Source: Dehalococcoidia bacterium (GTDB lineage Bacteria > Chloroflexota > Dehalococcoidia > Tepidiformales > Tepidiformaceae). From it: DNA of 64,000 nucleotides. The position numbers and the translations under genes are program-made. Shown here in pieces: positions 16,824-24,889 of the stretch. The notes under the pieces are model-generated. The model was given only the letters and a program-made list of their open reading frames with translations. It was not told where the DNA came from and did no database searches. Position 1 is the first letter of the stretch. Every line of letters starts with the position of its first letter. The stretch is from the NCBI GenBank assembly GCA_022824925.1, contig JAJDYW010000040.1, positions 62,001 through 126,000 of the forward strand, in the 5' to 3' direction.

Positions 16824-18473
16824 CTACCGCGAGGCCGAGACGGCCGCGGGTTGCTCCTCTTCCTGCGGTCTGGGCGCGGGAGTCCGGCCCCGCAGCGGGA
16901 TCTCCGTGAGGGCCAGCGCGAGCACCACCAGGATGAGCCCGCCGATGCCCGAGAGCAGGAACAGGCGCTGGTTGGCCACCGCCACCGCCGCGTTCTGCGC
17001 GTCCAGCGCGCGGTCGAACAGGGCCGTCGTGCCGCCCGCCGCCAGGAACTCGGACCGCGTGTCTTCCAGCCGGCCCGGGTCGAGCGCCAGCGTCGCGTCT
17101 CCCTCCAGCTCCTCGTAGACCGGCGCCGGCATCGCCGCGCGCACATCCTCGTCGAGGTTCCCGGCGAACGAGGACGTGTACGAAGTCGTGAACAGCACCC
17201 CGAACAGCGCCACGCCGAGCACCTGCGCGATCTGCCGGAAGTACATCTGGCTGCTCGTCGCCACCCCCGTCTCCTCCTGCGAGACCGACGCCTGCACGAT
17301 GACGTTGATCAGCGGCGTCACCAGCCCCGACCCCATCCCGAAGACGATCATGTAGATGGCCACGTGCCAGCGAGGGTCGCCCACGCCCATCGTCCACAGC
17401 AGGAACGCCGCCAGCGCGGAGAGCGCGCACCCCAGCACGACCAGGTACTTGAAGCGCCCCGTCCGCGAGACGATCCGCCCGCCGATGAAGCTCATCACCA
17501 CCAGCCCGGCCGCCTGCGGCATGAACAGGAACCCGGAGACCTTCGCCGAGGCTCCCAGCGAGGTCTGGATGAACGTCGGTAAGAAGATCGTCGCGGAGAA
17601 CAGCACCGCGCTCGAGAGGACGGCGATCATGCCCGTCAGCACGTACATCCGGTTGCGGAACAGCGACATCGGGATGATCGCGTTCGGGTGCCGCAGCTCC
17701 AGGGCCACGAACAGCACCAGCAGCCCCCCCGCCGCCACCAGCAGGCCCACCGTGATCGCCGACCCCCACCCGTACGCCTCGTACGCCCACGCCGAGGCCA
17801 GCAGCCCCGCCACCGTGGCCGTCGTCAGCACCGCCGCCCCCGTGAAGTCGATATCGGCGACGCGTCCCCCCTGGCGCGTGTTCGGCAGCGTCGCCCAGAT
17901 GGTCGCCAGCGCGATCGCGCCGATGGGGATGTTGATGTAGAAGCACCAGCGCCAGCCCGGACCATCCGCGAAGAAGCCTCCCACCGGCGGGCCCAGCAGC
18001 GACCCCGCGGTGATGATGGCGAGGATGTAGGCGACGTACTTCGCCCGCTCGATGGGCGTGTACATGTCTGCCATCACCACCAGCACGCAGGCAAGGATGA
18101 AGCCGCCCCCGATCCCCTGGATACCTCGCGCGATGATCAGGCTCAGCATCGTCGGCGCCAGCCCCGCCCCCAGCGAGCCCACGAGGAAGATGACCACCCC
18201 CGAGATCACGAAGGGCCGCCGCCCGAACATGTCCGAGAGCTTCCCCACGATCGGCACCACCACCGTCGAGGTGAGCATGTAGAGGGTGAACACCCAGGAG
18301 AGCAGCTTGAACCCGCCCAGGTCCGAGAGCATCGTCGGCAGCGCGGTCGAGACGATCGAGCCGTCGAGCGAGCTGAGGAACATGCACATCGCCAGCGAGA
18401 GGAGCAGCAGCATCTTCTCGCGTTCGCTCAGGAGGGCGCCAAGGGGGGGCTCGGACGAAACGGTTGTAGCCAA
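16824..18473 (-). CDS. MFS transporter, DHA2 (14-TM drug:H+ antiporter) family
   Basis: A polytopic exporter of about 549 residues. Motif LDGSIVSTALPTML in TM1, the MFS loop motif GKLSDMFGRRPF, and GIQGIGGGFILACV and SLLGPPVGGFF (antiporter motif C type) identify EmrB/QacA-like DHA2 pumps. An extracytoplasmic segment (about 455-515) separates the last two helices; the C-terminus is Pro/Glu-rich. The start is uncertain: TTG 18473 with an adjacent GAGGTGGGAG stretch and a TACGAT box upstream is preferred, ATG 18416 would begin directly in TM1. Co-directional with the LLM gene. Substrates unknown. Confidence 0.88.
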   Translation of the reverse strand: MATTVSSEPPLGALLSEREKMLLLLSLAMCMFLSSLDGSIVSTALPTMLSDLGGFKLLSWVFTLYMLTSTVVVPIVGKLSDMFGRRPFVISGVVIFLVGSLGAGLAPTMLSLIIARGIQGIGGGFILACVLVVMADMYTPIERAKYVAYILAIITAGSLLGPPVGGFFADGPGWRWCFYINIPIGAIALATIWATLPNTRQGGRVADIDFTGAAVLTTATVAGLLASAWAYEAYGWGSAITVGLLVAAGGLLVLFVALELRHPNAIIPMSLFRNRMYVLTGMIAVLSSAVLFSATIFLPTFIQTSLGASAKVSGFLFMPQAAGLVVMSFIGGRIVSRTGRFKYLVVLGCALSALAAFLLWTMGVGDPRWHVAIYMIVFGMGSGLVTPLINVIVQASVSQEETGVATSSQMYFRQIAQVLGVALFGVLFTTSYTSSFAGNLDEDVRAAMPAPVYEELEGDATLALDPGRLEDTRSEFLAAGGTTALFDRALDAQNAAVAVANQRLFLLSGIGGLILVVLALALTEIPLRGRTPAPRPQEEEQPAAVSASR

Positions 18474-18594
18474 CTCCCACCTCGCCCGGACCAGTGCGGG
18501 CCGCGCGCATCGTAGCAGCCACGGCCCCCAGCCCCTAACGCCCGCTCCCGGTAGAGTCCCCGATCGTGCGCGCAGCCGGCGCGGGAGTACGACC

Positions 18595-20331
18595 ATGGCG
18601 AATCTGCAGGAGCCGCTCTGCAGCTGGGACAGCACCATCGACGAGCGCTACAACGACTACACCACCGGGAACACCGATGAGGTCCTGCCCGGCATCACCA
18701 GGCCCCTCCCCGCCGACCTCATCCGCGAGTGGAACTACCAGTGGCTCGTCGTCGGCACCCGCGAGCTCCAGATCGAGGACCTCGTCCCCATCCCGGACAA
18801 GCCGGGCACCACGATGCTTCCCATCATCGCCGGCCAGTTCTGCGTCAACATCAGCGTCGTCAACGCCCTTACCTCCAGCTTCGAGACCGGCGGCAGCGCC
18901 GACTACCTGAAGCAGTTCTTCGAGGGCGAGGAGGAGATCACCGCCGAGGTCGCCCAGGACACCTCCCGCGCCGAGGCCGTCCAGGAGCGCCTCATGGCGA
19001 ACTTCGTCCGCGCCCGCGAACTCGTCGATGCCGACGCCGAGCGGGCCAGGGCGCACTACGCCGCCACGCTCGCGAAGGACTGGACCGCGGTCGACGACGA
19101 CGCCCTCCTCGCCGCCCTCGACGAGACCACCGACCACATCGGCGACATCTTCTACACCCACTACTGGTGCAGCAGCGGCGGCGGCCTCCAGACCACCCTG
19201 CTTGATGGCCTTCTGACCGAGCACGTCCCCGGCCACCCCGCGGGCTGGATGACCGGCCTGACCAGCGGCCTCACCGATGTCGAGAGCGCCCGCCCCTCCA
19301 AGGCCATCTGGGACCTGAGCCGCTTCGCCCTCGAGCGCCCCGCCCTCGCCGACGAGCTCGCCGGCATCTCCGTGGAGGACTTCCAGGCCCGCCTCGCCTC
19401 GCCCCCGAGCGATGACTGGGCCGCCTTCGCCGACCAGTACGCCCCCTTCATCGCCGAGCTGGGGTTCCGCGGCCAGCGCGAGACCGATCCCTCCTGCACC
19501 ACCTGGAACGAGTCGCCGCAATTCGTCCTCAGCAGCCTCCAGGCCGACCTCGCCCTCGGCGAGGAGCACAGCCCCTATGCGCGCGAGGAGCGCTCCGCCG
19601 CCGACCGCGTCGCCCTCGAAACGGAGGTCGAGGCCGCCCTCCCCGGGGAGCAGCGCGCCGAGTTCCGCCGCCTCCTCGGCCTCGTGCAGGTCATGAACGG
19701 CAAGCGCGAGACCACCAAGGCCAGCTGGACCCGGCTCTGCCGGACCTACCGCCAGCCCGTCCTGGAAGTCGGCCGCCGGCTGGCCGACCGGGGCGAGCTC
19801 GACGACCCCGGTGACGTCTGGTTCCTGCGCCTCGCCGAGCTCCCCGAGGCCCTGGACGGCGGACTCTCCGCGGCCGAGCTGCAGGACGTCATCGTCGAGC
19901 GCCGGCGCGAGTACGAGATGCTCCACGACTACGAGCTGCCGATTCTCTTCAAGCGCCCCGTCGAAGCCACCCCCCGCGAGACCGCCGATGCCGGCGGCGA
20001 GACGACGTTCCAGGGCATCGGCGTCAGCCCCGGTCAGACCCGGGGGCGGGCCCGCGTCGTGCTCAGCGCTGACGGTACCTCCGACGCGACGCTCCTCCCC
20101 GGCGAGATCCTCGTCGCGCCCGTCACCGACGCGCCCTGGACCCCGCTCTTCCTCCCCGCCGCCGGCGTCGTCGTCGAGACCGGCGGCCTGCTCAGCCACG
20201 CCGCCACCGTCGCCCGCGAGTACGGCATCCCCGCCGTCACCGGCATCCGCGGCGCCACCGACTTCATCGCCACCGGCACCATGCTCAGCATCGACGGCTC
20301 CACCGGCACGGTGACCATCGAGGAGGGCTAG
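18595..20331 (+). CDS. PEP-utilising-enzyme mobile-domain protein without ATP-grasp
   Basis: A 578-residue protein. The C-terminal 100 residues form the swivelling phosphohistidine domain of PEP synthase, pyruvate phosphate dikinase and rifampicin phosphotransferase: GIGVSPGQTRGRARVV, then GGLLSHAATVAREYGIPAV with the phosphorylatable His. The N-terminal 450 residues are helical and resemble the spacer region of those enzymes. No ATP-grasp domain is present here or next door, so it needs a partner in trans or has another job. ATG 18595 follows a GGGAG box; TAGAGT upstream is a candidate -10. The gene is convergent with yaaA over a hairpin. Confidence 0.82.
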   Translation: MANLQEPLCSWDSTIDERYNDYTTGNTDEVLPGITRPLPADLIREWNYQWLVVGTRELQIEDLVPIPDKPGTTMLPIIAGQFCVNISVVNALTSSFETGGSADYLKQFFEGEEEITAEVAQDTSRAEAVQERLMANFVRARELVDADAERARAHYAATLAKDWTAVDDDALLAALDETTDHIGDIFYTHYWCSSGGGLQTTLLDGLLTEHVPGHPAGWMTGLTSGLTDVESARPSKAIWDLSRFALERPALADELAGISVEDFQARLASPPSDDWAAFADQYAPFIAELGFRGQRETDPSCTTWNESPQFVLSSLQADLALGEEHSPYAREERSAADRVALETEVEAALPGEQRAEFRRLLGLVQVMNGKRETTKASWTRLCRTYRQPVLEVGRRLADRGELDDPGDVWFLRLAELPEALDGGLSAAELQDVIVERRREYEMLHDYELPILFKRPVEATPRETADAGGETTFQGIGVSPGQTRGRARVVLSADGTSDATLLPGEILVAPVTDAPWTPLFLPAAGVVVETGGLLSHAATVAREYGIPAVTGIRGATDFIATGTMLSIDGSTGTVTIEEG

Positions 20332-20332
20332 G

Positions 20333-20362
20333 GAAGGTGGCCTGGCCTCAGGCCTTCTCCCG
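20333..20362. terminator. Candidate bidirectional hairpin between convergent genes
   Basis: GGCCT-N6-AGGCC, extended by an AAGG/CCTT outer pairing with one bulge, overlaps the yaaA stop and follows the PEP-utilising gene. Position between two convergent genes suits a shared terminator; there is no long T-run. Confidence 0.4.
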
Positions 20363-21118
20363 GCTGAACACTAGCCGGTCCTCGCTCGACAGCTCCGGCC
20401 GGTAGCCGTACCCCTCGTCATCGAAGTCCTTCAGTCCCTCGACGTCCTCGATGCGGTTGCGGATGACGTACCGCGCCATCAGGCCGCGGGCGCGCTTCGC
20501 CACCAGTCCGATCGTCTTCAGCTCGCCGTTGCGCTCTTCCTTGAAGTCGGCGGCGATGAGCGGGCGCGCCAGGCTCTTCGGCGGCACCGCCTTCGCGTAC
20601 TCCTGCGAGGCCAGGTTGAGCACCGGCGCCTCCGGGTCCGACTCCTCGTCGTTGAGCGCACTCGCCAGGCGGTCGCCCCAGAACTCGTACAGGTTCTTCC
20701 CGCGTGCATTCGAGAGCTTCGTGCCCATCTCCAGGCGGTACGGCTGGATCAGGTCCAGCGGTCGCAGCAGCCCGTACAACCCCGAGAGGATGCGCAGCCG
20801 GTCCTGCGCCCAGCTCAGGTCCCCGGATTCGAGGCTGGCCGCGTCGAGCCCCTTGTAGACGTCCCCTTGGAAAGCGAGCACGCACGGCTTCGCGTTCTCC
20901 GGCGTCAGCGGCAGCGACATCTCCTGGAAGCGCGCGTGGTTCAGGTTCGCCAGCGAGTCGCTGAGCGACATGAGCCGGCGCAGGTCGCTCGCCTCGAGCG
21001 TCTTGCAGGTCTGCAGGAGCACGGAGGTGTCGTCAACGAAGCGCGGCTGCGTGGCGGTCAGCCCGTTCGCGACGGGCGTGAAGTCGAGGGCCTTGGCGGG
21101 CGAGATGATCGTGAGCAC
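20348..21118 (-). CDS. yaaA: Peroxide stress protein YaaA (DUF328)
   Basis: A 256-residue member of the YaaA family, which lowers free intracellular iron and protects DNA during H2O2 stress. Signature blocks: N-terminal LTIISPAKALDF, central LNHARFQEM, AFQGDVYKGLDA, RILSGLYGLLRPLD, YEFWGDRL, and C-terminal ARYVIRNRI. Length is normal. The GTG start at 21118 is required by the LTIISPAK N-terminus and has a GGAGGAAG box; TACGAT lies upstream. Divergent from the ThDP-enzyme gene. Confidence 0.95.
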   Translation of the reverse strand: MLTIISPAKALDFTPVANGLTATQPRFVDDTSVLLQTCKTLEASDLRRLMSLSDSLANLNHARFQEMSLPLTPENAKPCVLAFQGDVYKGLDAASLESGDLSWAQDRLRILSGLYGLLRPLDLIQPYRLEMGTKLSNARGKNLYEFWGDRLASALNDEESDPEAPVLNLASQEYAKAVPPKSLARPLIAADFKEERNGELKTIGLVAKRARGLMARYVIRNRIEDVEGLKDFDDEGYGYRPELSSEDRLVFSREKA

Positions 21119-21263
21119 GGGCTTCCTCCCGTTCGGAAACAGAGCGTCTGCACCGGATCGTACCAGAAGGCCCCGCCGCCCTTGCCCCTCGCTCCCGCGT
21201 ACGCTGAGATCGGAGGGCCGCCCGGACCCCGCCCGACGGACCGGAGCGCCCACGGAGCACGCA

Positions 21264-22895
21264 ATGAACGGCAACGAGCTGGTCGCCCGCATCCTCAAGG
21301 ACGAGGGGGTCGCGGAGATGACCTGCTTCCCCAACAACCCCCTGATCGAGGAGGTCGCGAAGCTCGGCATCCGGCCGATCATGTTCCGCCACGAGCGCGG
21401 CGCCGTCATGGCCGCCGACGGCTACAGCCGCATGAGCGACGGCGAGCGCTTCGGCGTGGTCGCCACCCAGAACGCCGCCGGCGCCGAGAACGCCATGGGT
21501 GGCATCGCCCAGGCCTTCGGCGATAACGTCCCCATCCTCGTGCTGCCCGGCGGCTATCCGCTCATCGAGCGCCAGGTACGCCCCAACTTCTCCGCCGTCG
21601 AAAACTACCGCGGCATCGTCAAGTCCGTCGAGTCCATCGATACGCCCGCCCAGATTGCCCCCGCCATGCGGCGGGCGTTCCACGCCCTCCGCACCGGCCG
21701 CGGCGGGCCCGTCGTCGTCGAGCTCACCTCCGACGTCTGCGCCCGGGAGGTCGCCGAGGAGGACACGCGCTACGACTCCCCCGGCCGGGTCCGCCAGAGC
21801 CCTTCGAACGGCGACATCCGCGAAGCCGTCACGGCTCTGCTCGCCGCCGAGCGCCCCATGATCTGGGCAGGCTCCGGCGTGCTCGCCGCGGACGCCACCG
21901 ACGCCCTCCGGGAGCTCGCCGAGCTCCTCGACCTCCCCGTCTTCACGACGATGGAGGGCAAGTCCGCCTTCGACGAGCGCCATCCCCTCTCGCTCGGTGC
22001 CGGCAGCCGCGCCACCACCGGCGCCGCCCACGCCTGGATCGTCGAGTCCGACGCCATCCTCGCCCTCGGCGCGAGCCTCACGCACAACGGCTACACCCAG
22101 ATCGTCCCCCCCGGCAAGACGGTCGTCCACAACACCAACGCTGTCGAGGACGTGAACAAGGACACGGCCTGCTCCATCGCCCTCGTCGGCGACGCCCGCA
22201 TCACCATCAAGGCCCTCATCGAGGAGGCGAAGGCCCGGACCGACGGCCGGGGCCGCACCTCCGACGCCGCCGCCCGCCTCGCCGAGCAGCAGCGAGAGTG
22301 GATGGCCGAGTGGACCCCTTACCTCACCTCCGATGAGGCGCCCCTCAACACCTACCGCGTCATCCACGAGATCAACCGCAACATCGACCACGAGAACAGC
22401 ACCGTCACCCACGATGCCGGTGCTCCCCGCGACTCCATGGTGCCGTTCTTCACCGCCACGTCCCCGCACAGCTACATCGGTTGGGGCAAGACCACCCACC
22501 TCGGCTTCGGCATCCCCCTGATGATCGGGGCGAAGCTCGCCCGCCCCGACCGCTTCTGCCTCAACTTCATGGGCGACGGCGCCTTCGGCATGTCCGGCCT
22601 CGACCTCGAGACCTCCGTGCGCGCCAACCTCCCCATCACCACCGTCCTGCTGAATAACGGCGGCATGGCCACCTACCCCGGCGGCTTCCCCACCGCCCGC
22701 ACCCAGTTCGGCGTCTCCCACATGACCGGCAACTACGCCGCCATCGCCGAGGGCCTCGGGGCGAAGGGCATCACCGTTACCCAGCCCGACGACCTCGGCG
22801 ACGCCATCCGCACCGCGCGTACCCTCAACGACAACGGCCACACCGTCCTCATCGACGTGCAGTCGAACTACGAGTCGAAGAAGTCCCGCTTCTAG
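21264..22895 (+). CDS. Thiamine-diphosphate-dependent enzyme, acetolactate-synthase-like
   Basis: A 543-residue three-domain ThDP enzyme. The activating Glu is in FRHERGAVMAADGYSR (N-terminal Pyr domain); the central domain binds a nucleotide or is vestigial; the ThDP/Mg motif is GDGAFGMSGLDLETS...TTVLLNNGG near the C-terminus. Paralogous to the enzyme at 44250 (shared GKSAF, HDAG.PRD, SYIGWGKTT blocks). Related families decarboxylate 2-oxo acids or ligate/cleave 2-hydroxyacyl compounds; the reaction is not determinable. No acetolactate-synthase small subunit is adjacent, which argues against a biosynthetic IlvB role. TACGCT about 60 bp upstream is a candidate -10. Confidence 0.85.
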   Translation: MNGNELVARILKDEGVAEMTCFPNNPLIEEVAKLGIRPIMFRHERGAVMAADGYSRMSDGERFGVVATQNAAGAENAMGGIAQAFGDNVPILVLPGGYPLIERQVRPNFSAVENYRGIVKSVESIDTPAQIAPAMRRAFHALRTGRGGPVVVELTSDVCAREVAEEDTRYDSPGRVRQSPSNGDIREAVTALLAAERPMIWAGSGVLAADATDALRELAELLDLPVFTTMEGKSAFDERHPLSLGAGSRATTGAAHAWIVESDAILALGASLTHNGYTQIVPPGKTVVHNTNAVEDVNKDTACSIALVGDARITIKALIEEAKARTDGRGRTSDAAARLAEQQREWMAEWTPYLTSDEAPLNTYRVIHEINRNIDHENSTVTHDAGAPRDSMVPFFTATSPHSYIGWGKTTHLGFGIPLMIGAKLARPDRFCLNFMGDGAFGMSGLDLETSVRANLPITTVLLNNGGMATYPGGFPTARTQFGVSHMTGNYAAIAEGLGAKGITVTQPDDLGDAIRTARTLNDNGHTVLIDVQSNYESKKSRF

Positions 22896-23653
22896 TCGGG
22901 TAGCGAACCCAGGAACGTCTCGACCGCCGCGTTGAAGTCCGCCGGGTTGTCGATGTTCGCCGCGTGTCCGGCATCGGCGATGAGGAAGTTCATCGCCCCG
23001 GGGATCTGCTCGCTCATGTAGCTGTGGGCGGCGAGGAAGTTCTGGTCGTTCGCGCCCGTCACCACGAGCGTTGGCTTGTCGATCGACGGGAGCGACTGGA
23101 TCACGCTCGCGTCACGCTGCGTCAGCATCCCGCGCGCCGCCTTCGCCAGCCCGTCGGCCGAGCGGTGCCGCGCCGCCCGCACCTCCGCCGAGTCCCCGAG
23201 CGAGGCCAGCCCCTGCGTCTCGAACGCCTCCGCCCGGCGAATCGCGAACTGGTTCCAGCCCTCGCGGCCCTTGGGGTTGTTGTAGCCCGGCCCCGTGTCG
23301 AACAGCATCAGCGCGCGCGTCCGCTCCGGGTGCGCCAGGTTGAACGCCAGCGACATGTACCCGCCCAGGGAGAGCCCGCCGATGACCGCGCTCTCCACCC
23401 CGCACGCGTCGAGGATGGCGGCGATGTCGGCGATCGTCGCGGGCTCGGAGTAGTCGGCGGGGTCCTCGGGGCTGTCGGTCTGGCCGTGGCCGCGCATGTC
23501 CCACGCGATAACCCGGTAGCGGTCCCGGAACGCCTCCATCTGTCCCTGCCACATCTGCGAGGCGGCTGCGAACCCATGCGTCAGCATGATCGCGGGGCCG
23601 CTGCCATCGTCCACGTAGTGCAGGTTCACGCCGTTCCGGTTCAGTGTCGCCAT
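22892..23653 (-). CDS. Alpha/beta-fold hydrolase
   Basis: A 253-residue hydrolase with oxyanion loop LTHGFAAAS, nucleophile elbow GGLSLGGYM (Ser near 95), acid in VTGANDQN, and catalytic His in AGHAANIDNP. This ordering is typical of 3-oxoadipate enol-lactonase/haloperoxidase-like hydrolases. Cytosolic, no signal. ATG 23653 has a GGAGGA box, and TAGGAT upstream could be its -10. Its stop shares a CTAG tetranucleotide with that of the convergent ThDP gene. Substrate unknown. Confidence 0.88.
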   Translation of the reverse strand: MATLNRNGVNLHYVDDGSGPAIMLTHGFAAASQMWQGQMEAFRDRYRVIAWDMRGHGQTDSPEDPADYSEPATIADIAAILDACGVESAVIGGLSLGGYMSLAFNLAHPERTRALMLFDTGPGYNNPKGREGWNQFAIRRAEAFETQGLASLGDSAEVRAARHRSADGLAKAARGMLTQRDASVIQSLPSIDKPTLVVTGANDQNFLAAHSYMSEQIPGAMNFLIADAGHAANIDNPADFNAAVETFLGSLPD

Positions 23654-23727
23654 CGATGTCCTCCGAGGGGTGTGCGGCGGCTCATCCTACGCGGACGCCC
23701 CCAGCGCGCACGGTTACGGGTCATCGA

Positions 23728-23757
23728 TTACCGAACCCTGGGTGGTTGCCCTACGAT
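23728..23757 (+). promoter_or_regulatory. Candidate promoter for the 55-residue membrane protein
   Basis: TTACCG and TACGAT separated by 18 bp, ending 56 bp upstream of GTG 23814. Spacing is good for a housekeeping sigma factor; sequence match is moderate. Confidence 0.35.
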
Positions 23758-23813
23758 AGACAGCGGGCTATGGGGAGTCGGATGGCCCCACGTCCCGCGG
23801 GAGGAAGGCCCCT

Positions 23814-23981
23814 GTGAAGAACTCTGCCGTCAGCCTCGACGAGCGACTTGGCATCCTGGAAGACCGCTTCGTGCGGCAACTCACGGTCAACGCGGCACTG
23901 ATTGTAGGGGCGGCCACCAGCCTCCTCGTTGGAGCCATTGCCTTCTCTACCGGCATCATCCTCGCGATGGAGGCCCGCTAA
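23814..23981 (+). CDS. Small single-span membrane protein (55 aa)
   Basis: Starts at GTG 23814 behind a GGGAGGAAGG box. An amphipathic N-terminal helix (SLDERLGILEDRFVRQL) leads to one hydrophobic helix (ALIVGAATSLLVGAIAFSTGIILAM). The layout matches a shortened version of the coiled-coil plus C-terminal membrane-anchor protein at 24099, so it may be a degenerate paralogue. It is followed at once by a copy of the ybeY 3' end. Too short for a firm family call. Confidence 0.55.
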   Translation: MKNSAVSLDERLGILEDRFVRQLTVNAALIVGAATSLLVGAIAFSTGIILAMEAR

Positions 23982-24002
23982 CCCCGCTCCTGCCCGTGGG
24001 CG

Positions 24003-24065
24003 GGTTATGTCGCCCAGATAGCGCTCCTCCCGCATCCGGACCGCCTCCTCGCCCCTGGCCGCTTG
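24003..24065 (-). pseudogene. Duplicated 3'-end fragment of ybeY
   Basis: Minus-strand translation gives RGEEAVRMREERYLGDI, matching the YbeY C-terminus GEEEARMRAREERYLGDI. At DNA level 29 bp (24005-24033) are identical to 24441-24469 inside the 3' end of the intact ybeY. No start codon or N-terminal part is present, so it is a remnant of a duplication, not a gene. Confidence 0.85.
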
Positions 24066-24086
24066 TAGGGAGGTCTCTGTCTCCCG

Positions 24087-24092
24087 TATGCT
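24087..24092 (+). promoter_or_regulatory. TATGCT box 6 nt before ATG (leaderless candidate)
   Basis: TATGCT, then 6 nt, then the ATG of the 102-residue coiled-coil protein. That spacing would place transcription start at or next to the A of ATG. No Shine-Dalgarno is present. Confidence 0.5.
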
Positions 24093-24098
24093 TGTGTA

Positions 24099-24407
24099 AT
24101 GGCAACGTTCGACACACTCAAGGCAGCTCAGCGACTGCAGGAAGCCGGTTTCGACGAGGACAAGGCCGGGGCCATCGTCTCCGCATTCGCTGAGGACTTC
24201 GGAGTGGGCCTCGCCACGAAGGTCGACCTGCAGCAACTCGAAACCCGCCTTTCGGAGCGGTTGGACCACCACGAAGCGCGGACGGACGACCGCTTCGAAC
24301 TCATGGAGCAGCGCATGACCAATCGCTTTGGCGTGTACGCAACCGCCGCCACAGGCGTGCTGCTGACCGCGATCGGCATCGCCACCGGCGTGATCGTCGC
24401 CCTGTAG
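24099..24407 (+). CDS. DUF1640/CCDC90-like coiled-coil membrane-anchored protein
   Basis: A 102-residue protein with the layout of prokaryotic DUF1640/MCUR1-CCDC90 relatives: N-terminal helical head (FDTLKAAQRLQEAGFDEDKAGAIVSAFAE), a heptad-like stalk (QLETRLSERLDHHEARTDDRFELMEQRM), and a C-terminal membrane helix (VLLTAIGIATGVIVAL). Known relatives form trimeric stalks anchored in the membrane; function in bacteria is unknown. No ribosome-binding site; a TATGCT box ends 6 nt before ATG. It lies between a ybeY 3'-end fragment and the intact convergent ybeY. Confidence 0.75.
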   Translation: MATFDTLKAAQRLQEAGFDEDKAGAIVSAFAEDFGVGLATKVDLQQLETRLSERLDHHEARTDDRFELMEQRMTNRFGVYATAATGVLLTAIGIATGVIVAL

Positions 24408-24414
24408 ACGACCC

Positions 24415-24882
24415 CTACCCCACACCCTCCTGATGTCCCCTTATGTCGCCCAGATAGCGCTCCTCCCGCGCACGCATCCGCGCCTCCTCCTCGCCCCCGC
24501 CCTCGTGCTCGTACCCGCACAGATGCAGGATCCCGTGGACCAGCAGGTGCGACAGCTCGTCCACCAGCGGGTGCCGCAGCTCCGACGCCTGCCGGATCGC
24601 CGTCGGCACGCTGATCGCGATGTCGCCCAGGCTGGGCGGCTCGCCCTCCCCCAGCGGCGCCTCCGCCGCCTCCGGGAATGACAGCACGTCCGTGGACGCA
24701 TCGATCCCCAGGAAGCGCAGGTTCAGGTCGTGGAGGGCCTCGTCGTCGGTCGTCAGCACCGTCAGCGTGACCCCCTCCGCCACCCCTTCCCCTGCCAGCA
24801 CCTCCTGCGCGAGCGCCCGCAGCGCCTCCAGGTCGACGCCCTCGGGCTCGACCTCGACTATGAAGTCGACGGTGTGGGGCAT
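24415..24882 (-). CDS. ybeY: Endoribonuclease YbeY (rRNA maturation factor)
   Basis: A 155-residue zinc-dependent RNase involved in 16S rRNA 3' maturation and 70S quality control. The zinc site HLLVHGILHLCGYEH supplies His116, His120 and His126; ASTDVLSFP is the second family signature. Length is normal. It follows nuoN on the same strand by 7 bp and is probably at the end of the complex I transcript. Its 3' end is duplicated at 24003-24065, beyond the DUF1640-like gene. Confidence 0.96.
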   Translation of the reverse strand: MPHTVDFIVEVEPEGVDLEALRALAQEVLAGEGVAEGVTLTVLTTDDEALHDLNLRFLGIDASTDVLSFPEAAEAPLGEGEPPSLGDIAISVPTAIRQASELRHPLVDELSHLLVHGILHLCGYEHEGGGEEEARMRAREERYLGDIRGHQEGVG

Positions 24883-24889
24883 GGTGGGG

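Noticed and set aside
16660..18522. 620-codon minus-strand frame overlapping the MFS gene out of phase
   Set aside because: The true frame shows 14 membrane helices and MFS motifs; this one is Gly/Arg-rich noise.
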